NCBI GenBank assembly: GCA_022843505.1
Contig: JALHNN010000076.1
Coordinates: 1,775-8,761, forward strand
From: Sulfuritalea sp.
Lineage (GTDB): Bacteria > Pseudomonadota > Gammaproteobacteria > Burkholderiales > Rhodocyclaceae
Length of the DNA stretch: 6,987 bases
Reading direction: 5' to 3'
The position numbers were made by a program, and so were the translations under genes. Below are positions 1 to 5,746 of this stretch, one piece after another; within the stretch, counting starts at the first letter, position 1, and the number at the start of each line of letters is the position of its first letter. The notes beneath the pieces were generated by a model. The model was given only the letters and a program-made list of their open reading frames with translations, had not been told where the DNA came from and searched no databases.

Positions 1-659
1 AACGTGGAAACGGCGGGTCCCGTGGTCGCGGGGCTGGCGTTCACGCCCAGCATGCGCAGCTTGTCGCCGGCTGCCGCGGATGACGCCTTCGCCTTCTCGT
101 ATTCGGCGTGGGCGCGCAGATGATCCTTCTGCGCGATGATCTGGTCGCCATGGAGTTTCTCGGCCCGCTCGAAGTCGGCCTTGGTCACCGCCAGTTGTGT
201 CTTTGCCTGGAGGTACGCCGAGTGCGCTTCACCGACTTCCAGACTGTCGAGCACGGCCAACGTCTGCCCGGCCTTGATCTGCTCGCCCAGGCGGGCGCTG
301 ACCTTGACGATCCGGCCCGGCACCCGCGGCGCCACGTGCGCAATGCGCTCCTGATTCGGGCGAATTGTGGCGGTAACCGTAAGTTGCTCGCCGATCTCCT
401 GCTCATGCAATTCAGTGACTGTGATGCCACCCGACCGAATTTCCTCAGCGGTCAGCTTGATCGGTTCTGCGCCACCGTGTTCGTCACCGTGGGCATCCTT
501 TTTTTCGGCGGCAAGCGCGGTAGGACTTGGTTCGATCGCCTGTTTTGCCGCCGCCACCGTCGCCGGTGGCGCCTCCTTCTGGCCGCAACCCGCAAGCAAC
601 AACGCAGACAAGCCCAGCGTGACAAGCAGGGCAATTTTTGTGGACTGTGTATTTTTCAT
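1..659 (-). CDS. czcB: CzcB-type RND efflux periplasmic adaptor (membrane fusion protein), partial
   Basis: This is the adaptor subunit of a tripartite metal efflux system, which links an inner-membrane RND pump to the outer-membrane channel. It starts at ATG 659 and stays open through 219 codons to base 1, so the C-terminus is outside the window. Residues 1-25 form a lipoprotein signal with lipobox LLAGC (lipidated Cys25), so it should be anchored in a membrane facing the periplasm. Residues 53-63 are His/acid-rich (KKDAHGDEHGG), as in CzcB-like adaptors, and may bind metal. Residues 106-140 match the biotinyl-lipoyl-like half motif (APRVPGRIVKV, then GEQIKAGQTLAVLDS), followed by an alpha-helical hairpin from about 143 onward. 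It lies 64 bases downstream of the TolC-like gene on the same strand, with a weak AAAGG ribosome site. The family is clear. The substrate (Zn/Co/Cd against Cu/Ag) is inferred from the CzcI-CzcC-CzcB order and is less sure. Confidence 0.9.
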   Translation of the reverse strand, partial: MKNTQSTKIALLVTLGLSALLLAGCGQKEAPPATVAAAKQAIEPSPTALAAEKKDAHGDEHGGAEPIKLTAEEIRSGGITVTELHEQEIGEQLTVTATIRPNQERIAHVAPRVPGRIVKVSARLGEQIKAGQTLAVLDSLEVGEAHSAYLQAKTQLAVTKADFERAEKLHGDQIIAQKDHLRAHAEYEKAKASSAAAGDKLRMLGVNASPATTGPAVST

Positions 660-723
660 CAAGTTACCTTTGGTAGCCAATTGTTCTGTATGAAGTTCGA
701 TGTTCCAGGCTGGGATCACCGAC

Positions 724-2067
724 CTATTGCGGTGCGATCCACCCGGAAGCCTGCTCCAGGTCAATACGCGTCAACACCATTTCGGTTGCGGCATCCAAAA
801 CCTCGCGGCGGGTATCCAGCACCTGGCGAATCGCCAGCAACAACTGGGTGAGGCTGATTTCCCCTGCGCGATAGGCGCTCAGTGACAGCCGTTGGTTCTC
901 CTGAAGCGAACGCACGACGGTCTGATCCAGCCGGCTGACGCGCCGGGTCTGATTGTCAAGGCGCTGCCACAATGAAAGTACCGCCGCGCGCACATCCCGA
1001 TGTGCCGCCTGGCGCTCGATCTGAGCGAGAGTTAAATCGCTGCTGGCCTTGCCAATTCCGGTGGCGTTGCGACGAAACAACGGCAGCGGCAGCGAGATGG
1101 AGACGCCGGTAACGTTTTCACGTGCGCCGTCGGGTCCATCGCGACCCGAGAACAGGCCAATCGTCACATCCGGCGTTGTCGCGGCTCGCTCTAGGCCCAG
1201 GCGGCTGCGCGCCGCGTTCTCCTGAGACTCCAACGCACGCAGTCGTGGGAGCCCGGCCGCGGACGTCAGCAACGTATCAAGTGAATAGGGAAGTGGTGCG
1301 GCAGACGGAAGGTCTCCCTGGACCTCGGGCAAAACGTCCGCCATCCACTGAATGCTTTCTGCCAACTCGGCGCGGGCTTGAATGAGTTGCTCATCCACCA
1401 GCGCTCGCTGATTGTTCGCACGTCCGAGTTCGACCTCGGCGAGGTTCCTGTCCAGCAGCGTATCTTCGCCGGCATCAAATCGTTTCCCCGCAGCAGCCGC
1501 GGCATCACCGATCACGCGGACCAGTTCGGCCTCGACCGAGGCTCGATTTTGCAGCGCCACTACGCGAAAAAACTGCCTTGATACGTTGGCTCGAACCTGA
1601 GCCTGCATTGTCGCGACGCGTTCGTTTAGCGCCTGCCGCTCCTGTTCGGCGGCATCGCGCCGAAAGCCCTGCTGGCCGCCGATTTCCAGTGTTTGTGTAA
1701 CTCCGACCAGCCATTCACTCTGCCGATCATCGCCGGGTCCGGGAACGGGAACCCGCCGTCGCCCGCGTTCAATTGCGATTTCCGGATTGTTCCAGAGCAA
1801 ACCGCGTGCGTCGGCAAGCTCGCCATCGGCCGCCGCCAGGCGCGCCCGAACTTCCCTGAGCGCGGGGTTTGACGCTTCGGCCAGGTGCCACGCGCGCGTT
1901 AGCGTAATCGGGGCCGACACATCGGAAGCTGGCACAAGTCTCGCGGCGGATGGTGCGGCCGTATCCGCAGGGTATTCGGAGGAAGCAAGCGCAGGCTGCC
2001 CCGCAACGATAGCCGTCATCAGCAATGACAGCGCGCACCGACCCAAGTCGTACTGAATTTTGAACAT
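724..2067 (-). CDS. czcC: CzcC/TolC-family outer-membrane efflux protein
   Basis: This is the outer-membrane channel of the tripartite metal efflux system, 447 residues, the usual length for CzcC-like proteins. Residues 1-28 are a Sec signal peptide ending PALA, with likely cleavage before Ser29. The mature chain shows the two TolC-type repeats: a first helical region from about 47 (ITLTRAWHLAEASNPAL, the typical OEP start) to about 240, and a second from about 275 to 440 rich in Ala, Arg, Leu and Gln. It contains the characteristic GVSISLPLPLF beta-strand segment at about 320-335 and ends near YRAGEISLTQLL and a helix with TRREVLDA. ATG 2067 was chosen because GAGGAT stands six bases upstream. 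The in-frame TTG at 2079 lies upstream of that site and was not used. It lies between the CzcI-like and CzcB-like genes. Family assignment is firm; metal specificity is inferred. Confidence 0.92.
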   Translation of the reverse strand: MFKIQYDLGRCALSLLMTAIVAGQPALASSEYPADTAAPSAARLVPASDVSAPITLTRAWHLAEASNPALREVRARLAAADGELADARGLLWNNPEIAIERGRRRVPVPGPGDDRQSEWLVGVTQTLEIGGQQGFRRDAAEQERQALNERVATMQAQVRANVSRQFFRVVALQNRASVEAELVRVIGDAAAAAGKRFDAGEDTLLDRNLAEVELGRANNQRALVDEQLIQARAELAESIQWMADVLPEVQGDLPSAAPLPYSLDTLLTSAAGLPRLRALESQENAARSRLGLERAATTPDVTIGLFSGRDGPDGARENVTGVSISLPLPLFRRNATGIGKASSDLTLAQIERQAAHRDVRAAVLSLWQRLDNQTRRVSRLDQTVVRSLQENQRLSLSAYRAGEISLTQLLLAIRQVLDTRREVLDAATEMVLTRIDLEQASGWIAPQ

Positions 2068-2070
2068 CGA

Positions 2071-2102
2071 AATCCTCAACAGAAAAGTTGATCAACAGGA
2101 TT
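2071..2102 (-). promoter_or_regulatory. Possible hairpin occluding the czcC ribosome binding site
   Basis: AATCCT (2071-2076) and AGGATT (2097-2102) are exact reverse complements. Inside them CAAC (2077-2080) and GTTG (2087-2090) can also pair, leaving a six-base loop and a six-base bulge. In the minus-strand transcript the 3' arm contains the AGGA of the czcC ribosome site. A competing 10-base palindrome GTTGATCAAC (2087-2096) lies inside. The structure is seen by eye; its stability and any regulatory role are inference. Confidence 0.4.
2072..2077 (-). promoter_or_regulatory. Ribosome binding site deciding the czcC start
   Basis: On the minus strand GAGGAT lies six bases before ATG 2067. 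It fits the Shine-Dalgarno consensus and places the start at 2067 instead of the TTG at 2079. The same bases form the 3' arm of a possible hairpin (see 2071-2102). Confidence 0.7.
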
Positions 2103-2117
2103 CCGACGGGGCGTTGC

Positions 2118-2156
2118 AGTGGCGAACTACCGCATTACGCGGTCTTTGATGCCACT
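2118..2156 (-). promoter_or_regulatory. Two-part stem-loop in the czcI-czcC gap
   Basis: AGTGGC (2118-2123) pairs with GCCACT (2151-2156), and inside it ACCGC (2129-2133) pairs with GCGGT (2139-2143) around a five-base loop, with an internal loop between the two stems. There is no T-run after it on the minus strand, so it is not a standard intrinsic terminator. It could affect mRNA processing or differential expression of czcI and czcC; that role is inference. Confidence 0.4.
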
Positions 2157-2189
2157 CGCAGGGGAGAAGTAGGAACGCGTCCCGCCGGA

Positions 2190-2597
2190 TCAGGCGAGCG
2201 CACCCCTTGGGGGTCTTTCAAACCGTTCGGGGTCAATTGACGGCACCGACCCGCCCTTCAGCACAAGGACCGTACTGCTGGCAGCATGAAACGCCTGCAC
2301 GCGATAAAAAGCTTCCAAGGCAACGAGCGTTGAATGCGCGTGACAATGATCTGCGGACGACAACGTTCCATTTGGCTGGTCCTGCATTTCTGCGGTGTAG
2401 CCATCGGCAGCCAAACCGGAACCTTGCGCTTTGCTAGGTGCTGTTCCGTGCTTGTGGTGGCCAAGATGCGCTTCCTGGATCTCGCCAGTAACATCCCCGA
2501 CCCGATGATCAGCCACATCGTAGACGCCGAGAACCGCAGCGTATGCCGTGTTCACGGTCAGTGCTAGTGAGAGGAGGAGGGATATCAAGGTACGCAT
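2190..2597 (-). CDS. czcI: CzcI-like small His-rich secreted protein
   Basis: The product has 135 residues. Residues 1-20 form a clear Sec signal peptide ending AYA. The mature part carries a histidine cluster at 44-50 (HLGHHKH) and a second metal-ligand cluster at 84-88 (HCHAH, with the only Cys, Cys85), which suggests periplasmic metal binding. It ends with DPERFERPPR (122-131). The first gene of czc operons, czcI, encodes a small periplasmic protein with a similar HLGHH stretch, a later Cys/His cluster and a Pro/Arg-rich end, and it modulates the system. Position directly upstream of the CzcC-like gene on the same strand agrees. The start is fixed by the signal peptide, because no strong Shine-Dalgarno site precedes ATG 2597. 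The assignment rests on architecture, motif and position, so it is moderate. Confidence 0.6.
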   Translation of the reverse strand: MRTLISLLLSLALTVNTAYAAVLGVYDVADHRVGDVTGEIQEAHLGHHKHGTAPSKAQGSGLAADGYTAEMQDQPNGTLSSADHCHAHSTLVALEAFYRVQAFHAASSTVLVLKGGSVPSIDPERFERPPRGALA

Positions 2598-2691
2598 CGC
2601 GGCGGGATTTTAGCACCTACTTCGAACCCGTACAGCTGATTCCGTTCTTGCCAGTTTGGCGCCTCAATAAACAACGCCACCGGCAAGCGAG

Positions 2692-2819
2692 TTAAGTCTG
2701 ATTTCTGATGTGCTTGCTTTTCCTGGACCACTGGCGGCGTTAGTCTTCACATTATTATTATTACCAGACATCTCACTTGATGGCCGCAATCGAAGGTTTT
2801 TCTGCTGAACCAGACTTAA
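2692..2819. repeat. Nine-base inverted repeat bounding an AT-rich patch
   Basis: TTAAGTCTG (2692-2700) and CAGACTTAA (2811-2819) are exact reverse complements, and the match continues inward with one mismatch as TTAAGTCTGnTT. A related half (TAGACTTGG) occurs at 2912-2920. The arms are 110 bases apart. They may be distant operator half-sites or the ends of a decayed small element. No target-site duplication was recognised. Confidence 0.4.
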
Positions 2820-2852
2820 AGTGGAACTTATCGATTTCCGTTATGTCTCTTA

Positions 2853-2867
2853 GTGCGAAATTCGCAC
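2853..2867. promoter_or_regulatory. Perfect 15-base dyad, candidate operator
   Basis: GTGCGAA (2853-2859) and TTCGCAC (2861-2867) are exact reverse complements around a single central A. A second palindrome, TTGCGCAA, follows at 2873-2880. The position, about 100 bases before the rightward gene and in the divergent promoter region, suits a dimeric regulator. The bound protein is unknown. Confidence 0.5.
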
Positions 2868-2965
2868 CATTTTTGCGCAACCGGCGGAAGCCCATTGAGT
2901 AATGTCTCTGCTAGACTTGGTGTGACTCGTTTGGTCGCAACAACAACTCGGAAACAAATTTGACC

Positions 2966-3322
2966 ATGCATGTTTGGCGTCTTGTTCTAGCCCTTTTCCT
3001 GAGCGTTGCCATCCCCGTCTATGGCATGGGCTCTGTGGGTGTGCACGACGACTGCCCAGCAAAAAAGCACACCATCGGCGCCGAAGCGGCGTCAATGGCC
3101 GGCTCATGCTGTGACAGTATGGACGGCCACGGTGACGCGGCAGACGACGCTTGCTCAAAGTTGTGCAGTGTCAGCGGAGATTGCCGCAGCGCAAGTCTTG
3201 TTCAGGCATCCGCTAACCGTGAATCCTCCGTGACGTTTCACCTTCGTTTGTACCCAAGGGCAATCGCCCACATTACTGCCCTCGACCCTTCCGGGGTCTG
3301 GCGACCTCCCCGCATTCTCTAA
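2966..3322 (+). CDS. Small Cys/His-rich secreted protein, putative copper or metal binder
   Basis: The product has 118 residues. Residues 1-22 look like a Sec signal peptide (hydrophobic run RLVLALFLSVAIPVYG). The mature part has six cysteines (30, 48, 49, 63, 67, 73) with nearby His and Met (His27, His35, Met44, Met52, His55), a pattern suited to soft-metal binding or disulfides. The last ten residues before IL are DPSGVWRPPR (107-116), the same spacing as DPERFERPPR at the end of the divergent CzcI-like protein. ATG 2966 was preferred to TTG 2960 because it gives a standard signal peptide; only a weak GGAA ribosome site lies upstream. It resembles the unnamed small proteins, including CopL-like ones, often found in copper and czc clusters. 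The exact family is not certain, and metal binding is inferred. Confidence 0.65.
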   Translation: MHVWRLVLALFLSVAIPVYGMGSVGVHDDCPAKKHTIGAEAASMAGSCCDSMDGHGDAADDACSKLCSVSGDCRSASLVQASANRESSVTFHLRLYPRAIAHITALDPSGVWRPPRIL

Positions 3323-3494
3323 ACCGTTGTAAGGCGGAGATTCCGCGTCGACGTACCGGTTTCGACCGACGTCACCGGTTTGTCCGCCTTGACTCGACGA
3401 CACACCATGCGGCGTTTCCCAGCGCAAGGTGGCGTGAGCTAGTTCTTGCGCATTGGTCGACGGTTCTTACCTGCGGCGACGAGGTCACCAGAGA
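3323..3494. other. Intergenic gap with local repeats upstream of the copper operon
   Basis: This 172-base gap precedes the PCuAC gene. It holds an imperfect tandem repeat (3349-3362 and 3367-3381) of the form CGACGT-ACCGGTTT, the second copy with one extra C, so that ACCGGT occurs at 3355-3360 and 3374-3379. These copies sit between AAGGCGGA (3331-3338) and its reverse complement TCCGCCTT (3383-3390). A TTGACT lies at 3389-3394, but no good -10 box follows at normal spacing. The repeats could be a regulator site or a long-looped hairpin. Confidence 0.5.
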
Positions 3495-3965
3495 ATGTGG
3501 AAACCAGGATTCAGGAGATATTTGTTCGGTATTGTGGCGTTGGCCGTTGCCACGCTCGCACTAGCCGAGGAAGGGCTTCAAGTGCGCGATGCTAGAGCGC
3601 TTGCAACCGTACCGGGCCAAGGCGTTGCTGCGGCGTATATGACGATCAGGAGTCGGGCAGCAGCCCGGATTGTTTCGGCGGAGTCCGATGCGGCAGGAGC
3701 AGTCCAGTTCCACTCCATGTCGATGCGAGACGACATTATGCGCATGCGGCAATTGGACTCGCTGGACCTTCCGGCAGGCCAGGAAGTCAGGTTGGTGCCC
3801 GGCGGCGTTCATCTGATGCTCGCGGGGCTGAAACATCCCTTGCGTGCAGGCGGCAGCGTAGACCTGCGTCTCACCGTAATCGGAGCCGACGGGAAACAGC
3901 ATGTCGTCCAGTTAAAGCTGCCAGTGCTGGACGCGCGCCTTGAACAGGCAGGTCGCCATGATTGA
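3495..3965 (+). CDS. PCuAC-family periplasmic copper chaperone
   Basis: This 156-residue protein has a signal peptide at about 1-24 (ending LALA) and one PCuAC (DUF461) domain. The Cu(I)-binding signature of the family, H-M-x10-M-x21-H-x-M, is intact: His73, Met84, His106 and Met108 have exactly the expected spacing, with LPAG at 92-95 and PGGVHLMLAGL at 102-112. Characterised members carry Cu(I) in the periplasm, mostly to the CuA site of cytochrome c oxidase. Here the downstream genes suggest delivery to the multicopper oxidase or a neighbouring copper protein, which is inference. ATG 3495 was chosen for the signal peptide and a GAGG ten bases upstream; the TTG at 3453 would add an unlikely Arg-rich leader. 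Its end overlaps the next gene by eight bases (ATGATTGA), so it heads the coupled operon. Confidence 0.93.
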   Translation: MWKPGFRRYLFGIVALAVATLALAEEGLQVRDARALATVPGQGVAAAYMTIRSRAAARIVSAESDAAGAVQFHSMSMRDDIMRMRQLDSLDLPAGQEVRLVPGGVHLMLAGLKHPLRAGGSVDLRLTVIGADGKQHVVQLKLPVLDARLEQAGRHD

Positions 3966-4488
3966 CCAGTATCGTTATCCCGCCAGAGACGTATGGTGTA
4001 GCAACGCCGATGTGTGGCGTTTTGTATTGGTGCGCTACCTGCCAATTCTCGCTGCGCTGAACCTGTTGTGGGAGGTCGCGCAGTTACCGCTCTATACCCT
4101 GTGGTTCGAGGCGCCTGCGATCTACATTACCTTCGCCGTGTTTCATTGCACAGTGGGCGACATTCTCATTGGTACCAGCGCGCTGCTGAGCGCACTCATC
4201 GTCACCCGTGCCAGAACTCTGCGTGATTGGCGCTGGACACGTATCGGCGGTATCTCCATTGCTCTCGGTCTCGCTTATACGGCCTTGAGCGAATGGATGA
4301 ATACCGCGATAAGCGCGGGCTGGACGTATTCTGAATGGATGCCCATTCTGCCATTTGTGCCGATCGGCCTTTCCCCGCTTCTGCAATGGCTGATCGTGCC
4401 GGCCGCGACGCTGGTCCTTTCGCGACGGCGCATGTTGCCGAACTCGGCGCCGAATGAAGTGACCCTCAATCCAGGAGATTTGTCGTGA
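3958..4488 (+). CDS. Uncharacterised four-helix inner-membrane protein
   Basis: I do not recognise a named family. The product has 176 residues and no cleavable signal. It has four likely membrane segments, at about 22-43, 53-83, 95-118 and 128-154, and a basic end to the last helix (SRRRM, 155-159). Motifs that look functional because they place polar or ligand residues in or beside helices are NLLWEVAQ (35-42, Glu39), FHCTVGD (62-68, His63, Cys64, Asp68), SEWMNT (111-116) and SPLLQWLIVP (139-148). His63, Cys64 and Glu39 could bind a metal or heme, which is inference. ATG 3958 overlaps the PCuAC stop by eight bases, and its stop overlaps the cytochrome start by four, so it is tightly tied to copper delivery and cytochrome c. 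TTG 3940 is an alternative start but less likely. Confidence 0.85.
   Translation: MIDQYRYPARDVWCSNADVWRFVLVRYLPILAALNLLWEVAQLPLYTLWFEAPAIYITFAVFHCTVGDILIGTSALLSALIVTRARTLRDWRWTRIGGISIALGLAYTALSEWMNTAISAGWTYSEWMPILPFVPIGLSPLLQWLIVPAATLVLSRRRMLPNSAPNEVTLNPGDLS
4473..4478 (+). promoter_or_regulatory. Ribosome binding site supporting a GTG start
   Basis: AGGAGA stands six bases before GTG 4485. It is a near-consensus Shine-Dalgarno site and supports this non-ATG start for the cytochrome gene, which overlaps the upstream TGA by four bases (GTGA). Confidence 0.75.
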
Positions 4489-5159
4489 CAAAACCTCATA
4501 TCAACACAGCTCTTGTCCTCTTTCTACTCGCCTCGACCCCCGCTTTGGCGGCTAGCGATGCGACGCGCGGTGCTGAGGTGTTTCGTACCTGTGCCGGCTG
4601 CCATTCACTTAATATGGGTGACCATCGTACGGGTCCAAGCTTGGCAAACATATTCGGCCGACGTGCCGGAACGGCCGAAGGATTTCATCGTTACTCGGCG
4701 GCGCTGGAAAAGTCGGGGGTTGTCTGGAGCGACAAGACTCTCGACGACTGGCTGCGTAATCCTGCCGCGATGATTCCCGGAAACGCAATGGCGTTTCGCG
4801 GTTTGCCGGACGCCCGCGCTCGCGGTGACCTGACGGCTTACTTGCGGGCTGTGTCCGCGGGCAAGGCACCGACTGGAGTTCCCGGTACGCCGCCATTGCC
4901 CGATCTCAAAAAGCTGGATCCCCGGCAGCGGGTTACCGCCATTAGATATTGTCTGGACACCTACTACGTGACTCTCGGCGATGGCGAACCCCACCCGTTC
5001 TGGGAATTCAATCTGCGCTTCAAGACCGACTCATCCGCACGCGGCCCACTCAAGGGGCAACCCGTAATAGTGGGCAATGGAATGGTTGGGGACCGTGCCC
5101 AGGTGATTTTCTCGGAACCGGTAGAAATCTCCGCGTTCATTCGGAGCTCCTGCCAATGA
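4485..5159 (+). CDS. Class I cytochrome c with an extra C-terminal domain
   Basis: The product has 224 residues with a signal peptide at 1-22 (ending ALA). Residues 25-125 are a class I cytochrome c: heme attachment site CAGCH (36-40, Cys36 and Cys39 thioether, His40 ligand), GPSLANIFGRRAG (50-62), the YSAALEKSGVVW segment (70-81), and PGNAMAFRG (98-106), whose Met102 is the likely distal heme ligand. A Pro/Gly linker (about 128-140) leads to a second domain of about 85 residues that I cannot assign. It has RVTAIRYC (149-156), HPFWEFNLRFKTD (170-182) and a C-terminal Cys223, so Cys156 and Cys223 might form a disulfide or a metal site. Single-domain relatives are only about 100-130 residues. 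The start is GTG and the end overlaps the CcmG-like gene by four bases. An electron-transfer role is firm for the first domain; the partner, possibly the downstream oxidase, is inferred. Confidence 0.93.
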   Translation: MTKPHINTALVLFLLASTPALAASDATRGAEVFRTCAGCHSLNMGDHRTGPSLANIFGRRAGTAEGFHRYSAALEKSGVVWSDKTLDDWLRNPAAMIPGNAMAFRGLPDARARGDLTAYLRAVSAGKAPTGVPGTPPLPDLKKLDPRQRVTAIRYCLDTYYVTLGDGEPHPFWEFNLRFKTDSSARGPLKGQPVIVGNGMVGDRAQVIFSEPVEISAFIRSSCQ

Positions 5160-5746
5160 GCACGTCGCGCATCCCGGATGTATCCCTTTCATCACCAAAA
5201 TCGCCATCCAGGGGGCTGTGGAAGTCAAGGTTCGTAGTTCCGCTCGCCTTATTTGGCGTCCTGACTGCACTTCTGGGAGTGGGCCTGTTCCTCAATCCAC
5301 GCGAGATTCCCTCGCCGCTGATCGGCAAGGCCGTCCCGGCGTTCGATCTGCCGTCCGTGAAAGGGCGCACTCTTGGTTTGGCGACCCGTGATCTCAAGGG
5401 AGAGGTGTCCTTGGTTAATGTATTCGCGTCCTGGTGCGTCGCGTGCCGCGAGGAACATCCCATCCTCGTCGATCTTGCGCGCCGCCAGGTCGTACCGATA
5501 CACGGGCTCAACTACAAGGACAAACCAGACGACGCGGCGGCTTGGCTCGATAAATGGGGTGATCCCTACACACGGACGGGAGCTGATGTGGACGGCCGCG
5601 TGGGCATTGACTGGGGTGTGTACGGAGTGCCGGAAACCTTCGTGATCGACCGCGATGGGCGTATTGCCTACAAGCATATTGGCCCCCTTACGCCCGAGTT
5701 TGTGCGGGAGAAGCTGACACCAATGATTGAGCGATTGCGGAAATGA
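5156..5746 (+). CDS. ccmG: CcmG/DsbE-type membrane-anchored thiol:disulfide oxidoreductase
   Basis: This 196-residue thioredoxin-like protein has an uncleaved N-terminal anchor at about 26-46 and a periplasmic domain. In CcmG it keeps the CXXCH thiols of apocytochrome c reduced before heme attachment. The active site is WCVAC (Cys94, Cys97), and cis-Pro159 is in GVYGVPETF. The stretch GLNYKDKPDDAAAWL (117-131), GDPY (135-138) and the GVYGVPETFVID segment are typical of CcmG/DsbE rather than of general TlpA proteins. ATG 5156 overlaps the cytochrome stop as ATGA and has GGAG 10 bases upstream; an open frame continues further 5' but only as a shadow of the cytochrome gene. No other ccm genes are in the window, so this looks like a stand-alone copy devoted to the adjacent cytochrome, which is inference. 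Confidence 0.9.
   Translation: MSTSRIPDVSLSSPKSPSRGLWKSRFVVPLALFGVLTALLGVGLFLNPREIPSPLIGKAVPAFDLPSVKGRTLGLATRDLKGEVSLVNVFASWCVACREEHPILVDLARRQVVPIHGLNYKDKPDDAAAWLDKWGDPYTRTGADVDGRVGIDWGVYGVPETFVIDRDGRIAYKHIGPLTPEFVREKLTPMIERLRK

Larger units (their letters stand above)
2598..2965. other. Divergent intergenic region between the efflux and copper genes
   Basis: This 368-base non-coding stretch must hold the promoters of both the leftward czc-like operon and the rightward small secreted gene. It is visibly richer in A+T than the flanking genes, with an (ATT)4 tract at 2751-2763. It contains several dyads and short direct repeats, including ATGTCTCT at 2843-2850 and 2902-2909, and ACCAGAC at 2763-2769 and 2809-2815. 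No convincing pair of -35 and -10 boxes with normal spacing could be assigned by eye on either strand, and no coding sequence with a plausible start was seen. Confidence 0.6.

Noticed and set aside
108..851. Long plus-strand open frame of 247 codons
   Set aside because: It runs antisense over the CzcB-like and CzcC-like genes, is Arg/Cys-rich without any domain pattern, and spans the gap between them. It is a shadow of the real minus-strand genes in GC-rich DNA.
2068..2079. TTG 2079 as the czcC start
   Set aside because: It lies upstream of the GAGGAT ribosome site, which is correctly spaced for ATG 2067.
2853..2877. Intrinsic terminator (GTGCG/CGCAC followed by a short T-run)
   Set aside because: No plus-strand gene ends upstream, the stem is only five pairs with a realistic loop, and the T-run is short. 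A protein-binding dyad is more plausible.
2895..2917. TTGAGT and TAGACT as a promoter of the small Cys-rich gene
   Set aside because: The spacing is only eleven bases.
3389..3417. TTGACT as a -35 box for the copper operon
   Set aside because: No recognisable -10 box at 16-19 bases downstream.
3453..3494. TTG 3453 as the PCuAC start
   Set aside because: It adds fourteen Arg-rich residues before a normal signal peptide; ATG 3495 has a GAGG upstream.
4949..5155. Extended N-terminus of the CcmG-like protein
   Set aside because: The frame is open but overlaps the cytochrome gene for 200 bases; ATG 5156 gives the normal CcmG length and an ATGA overlap.
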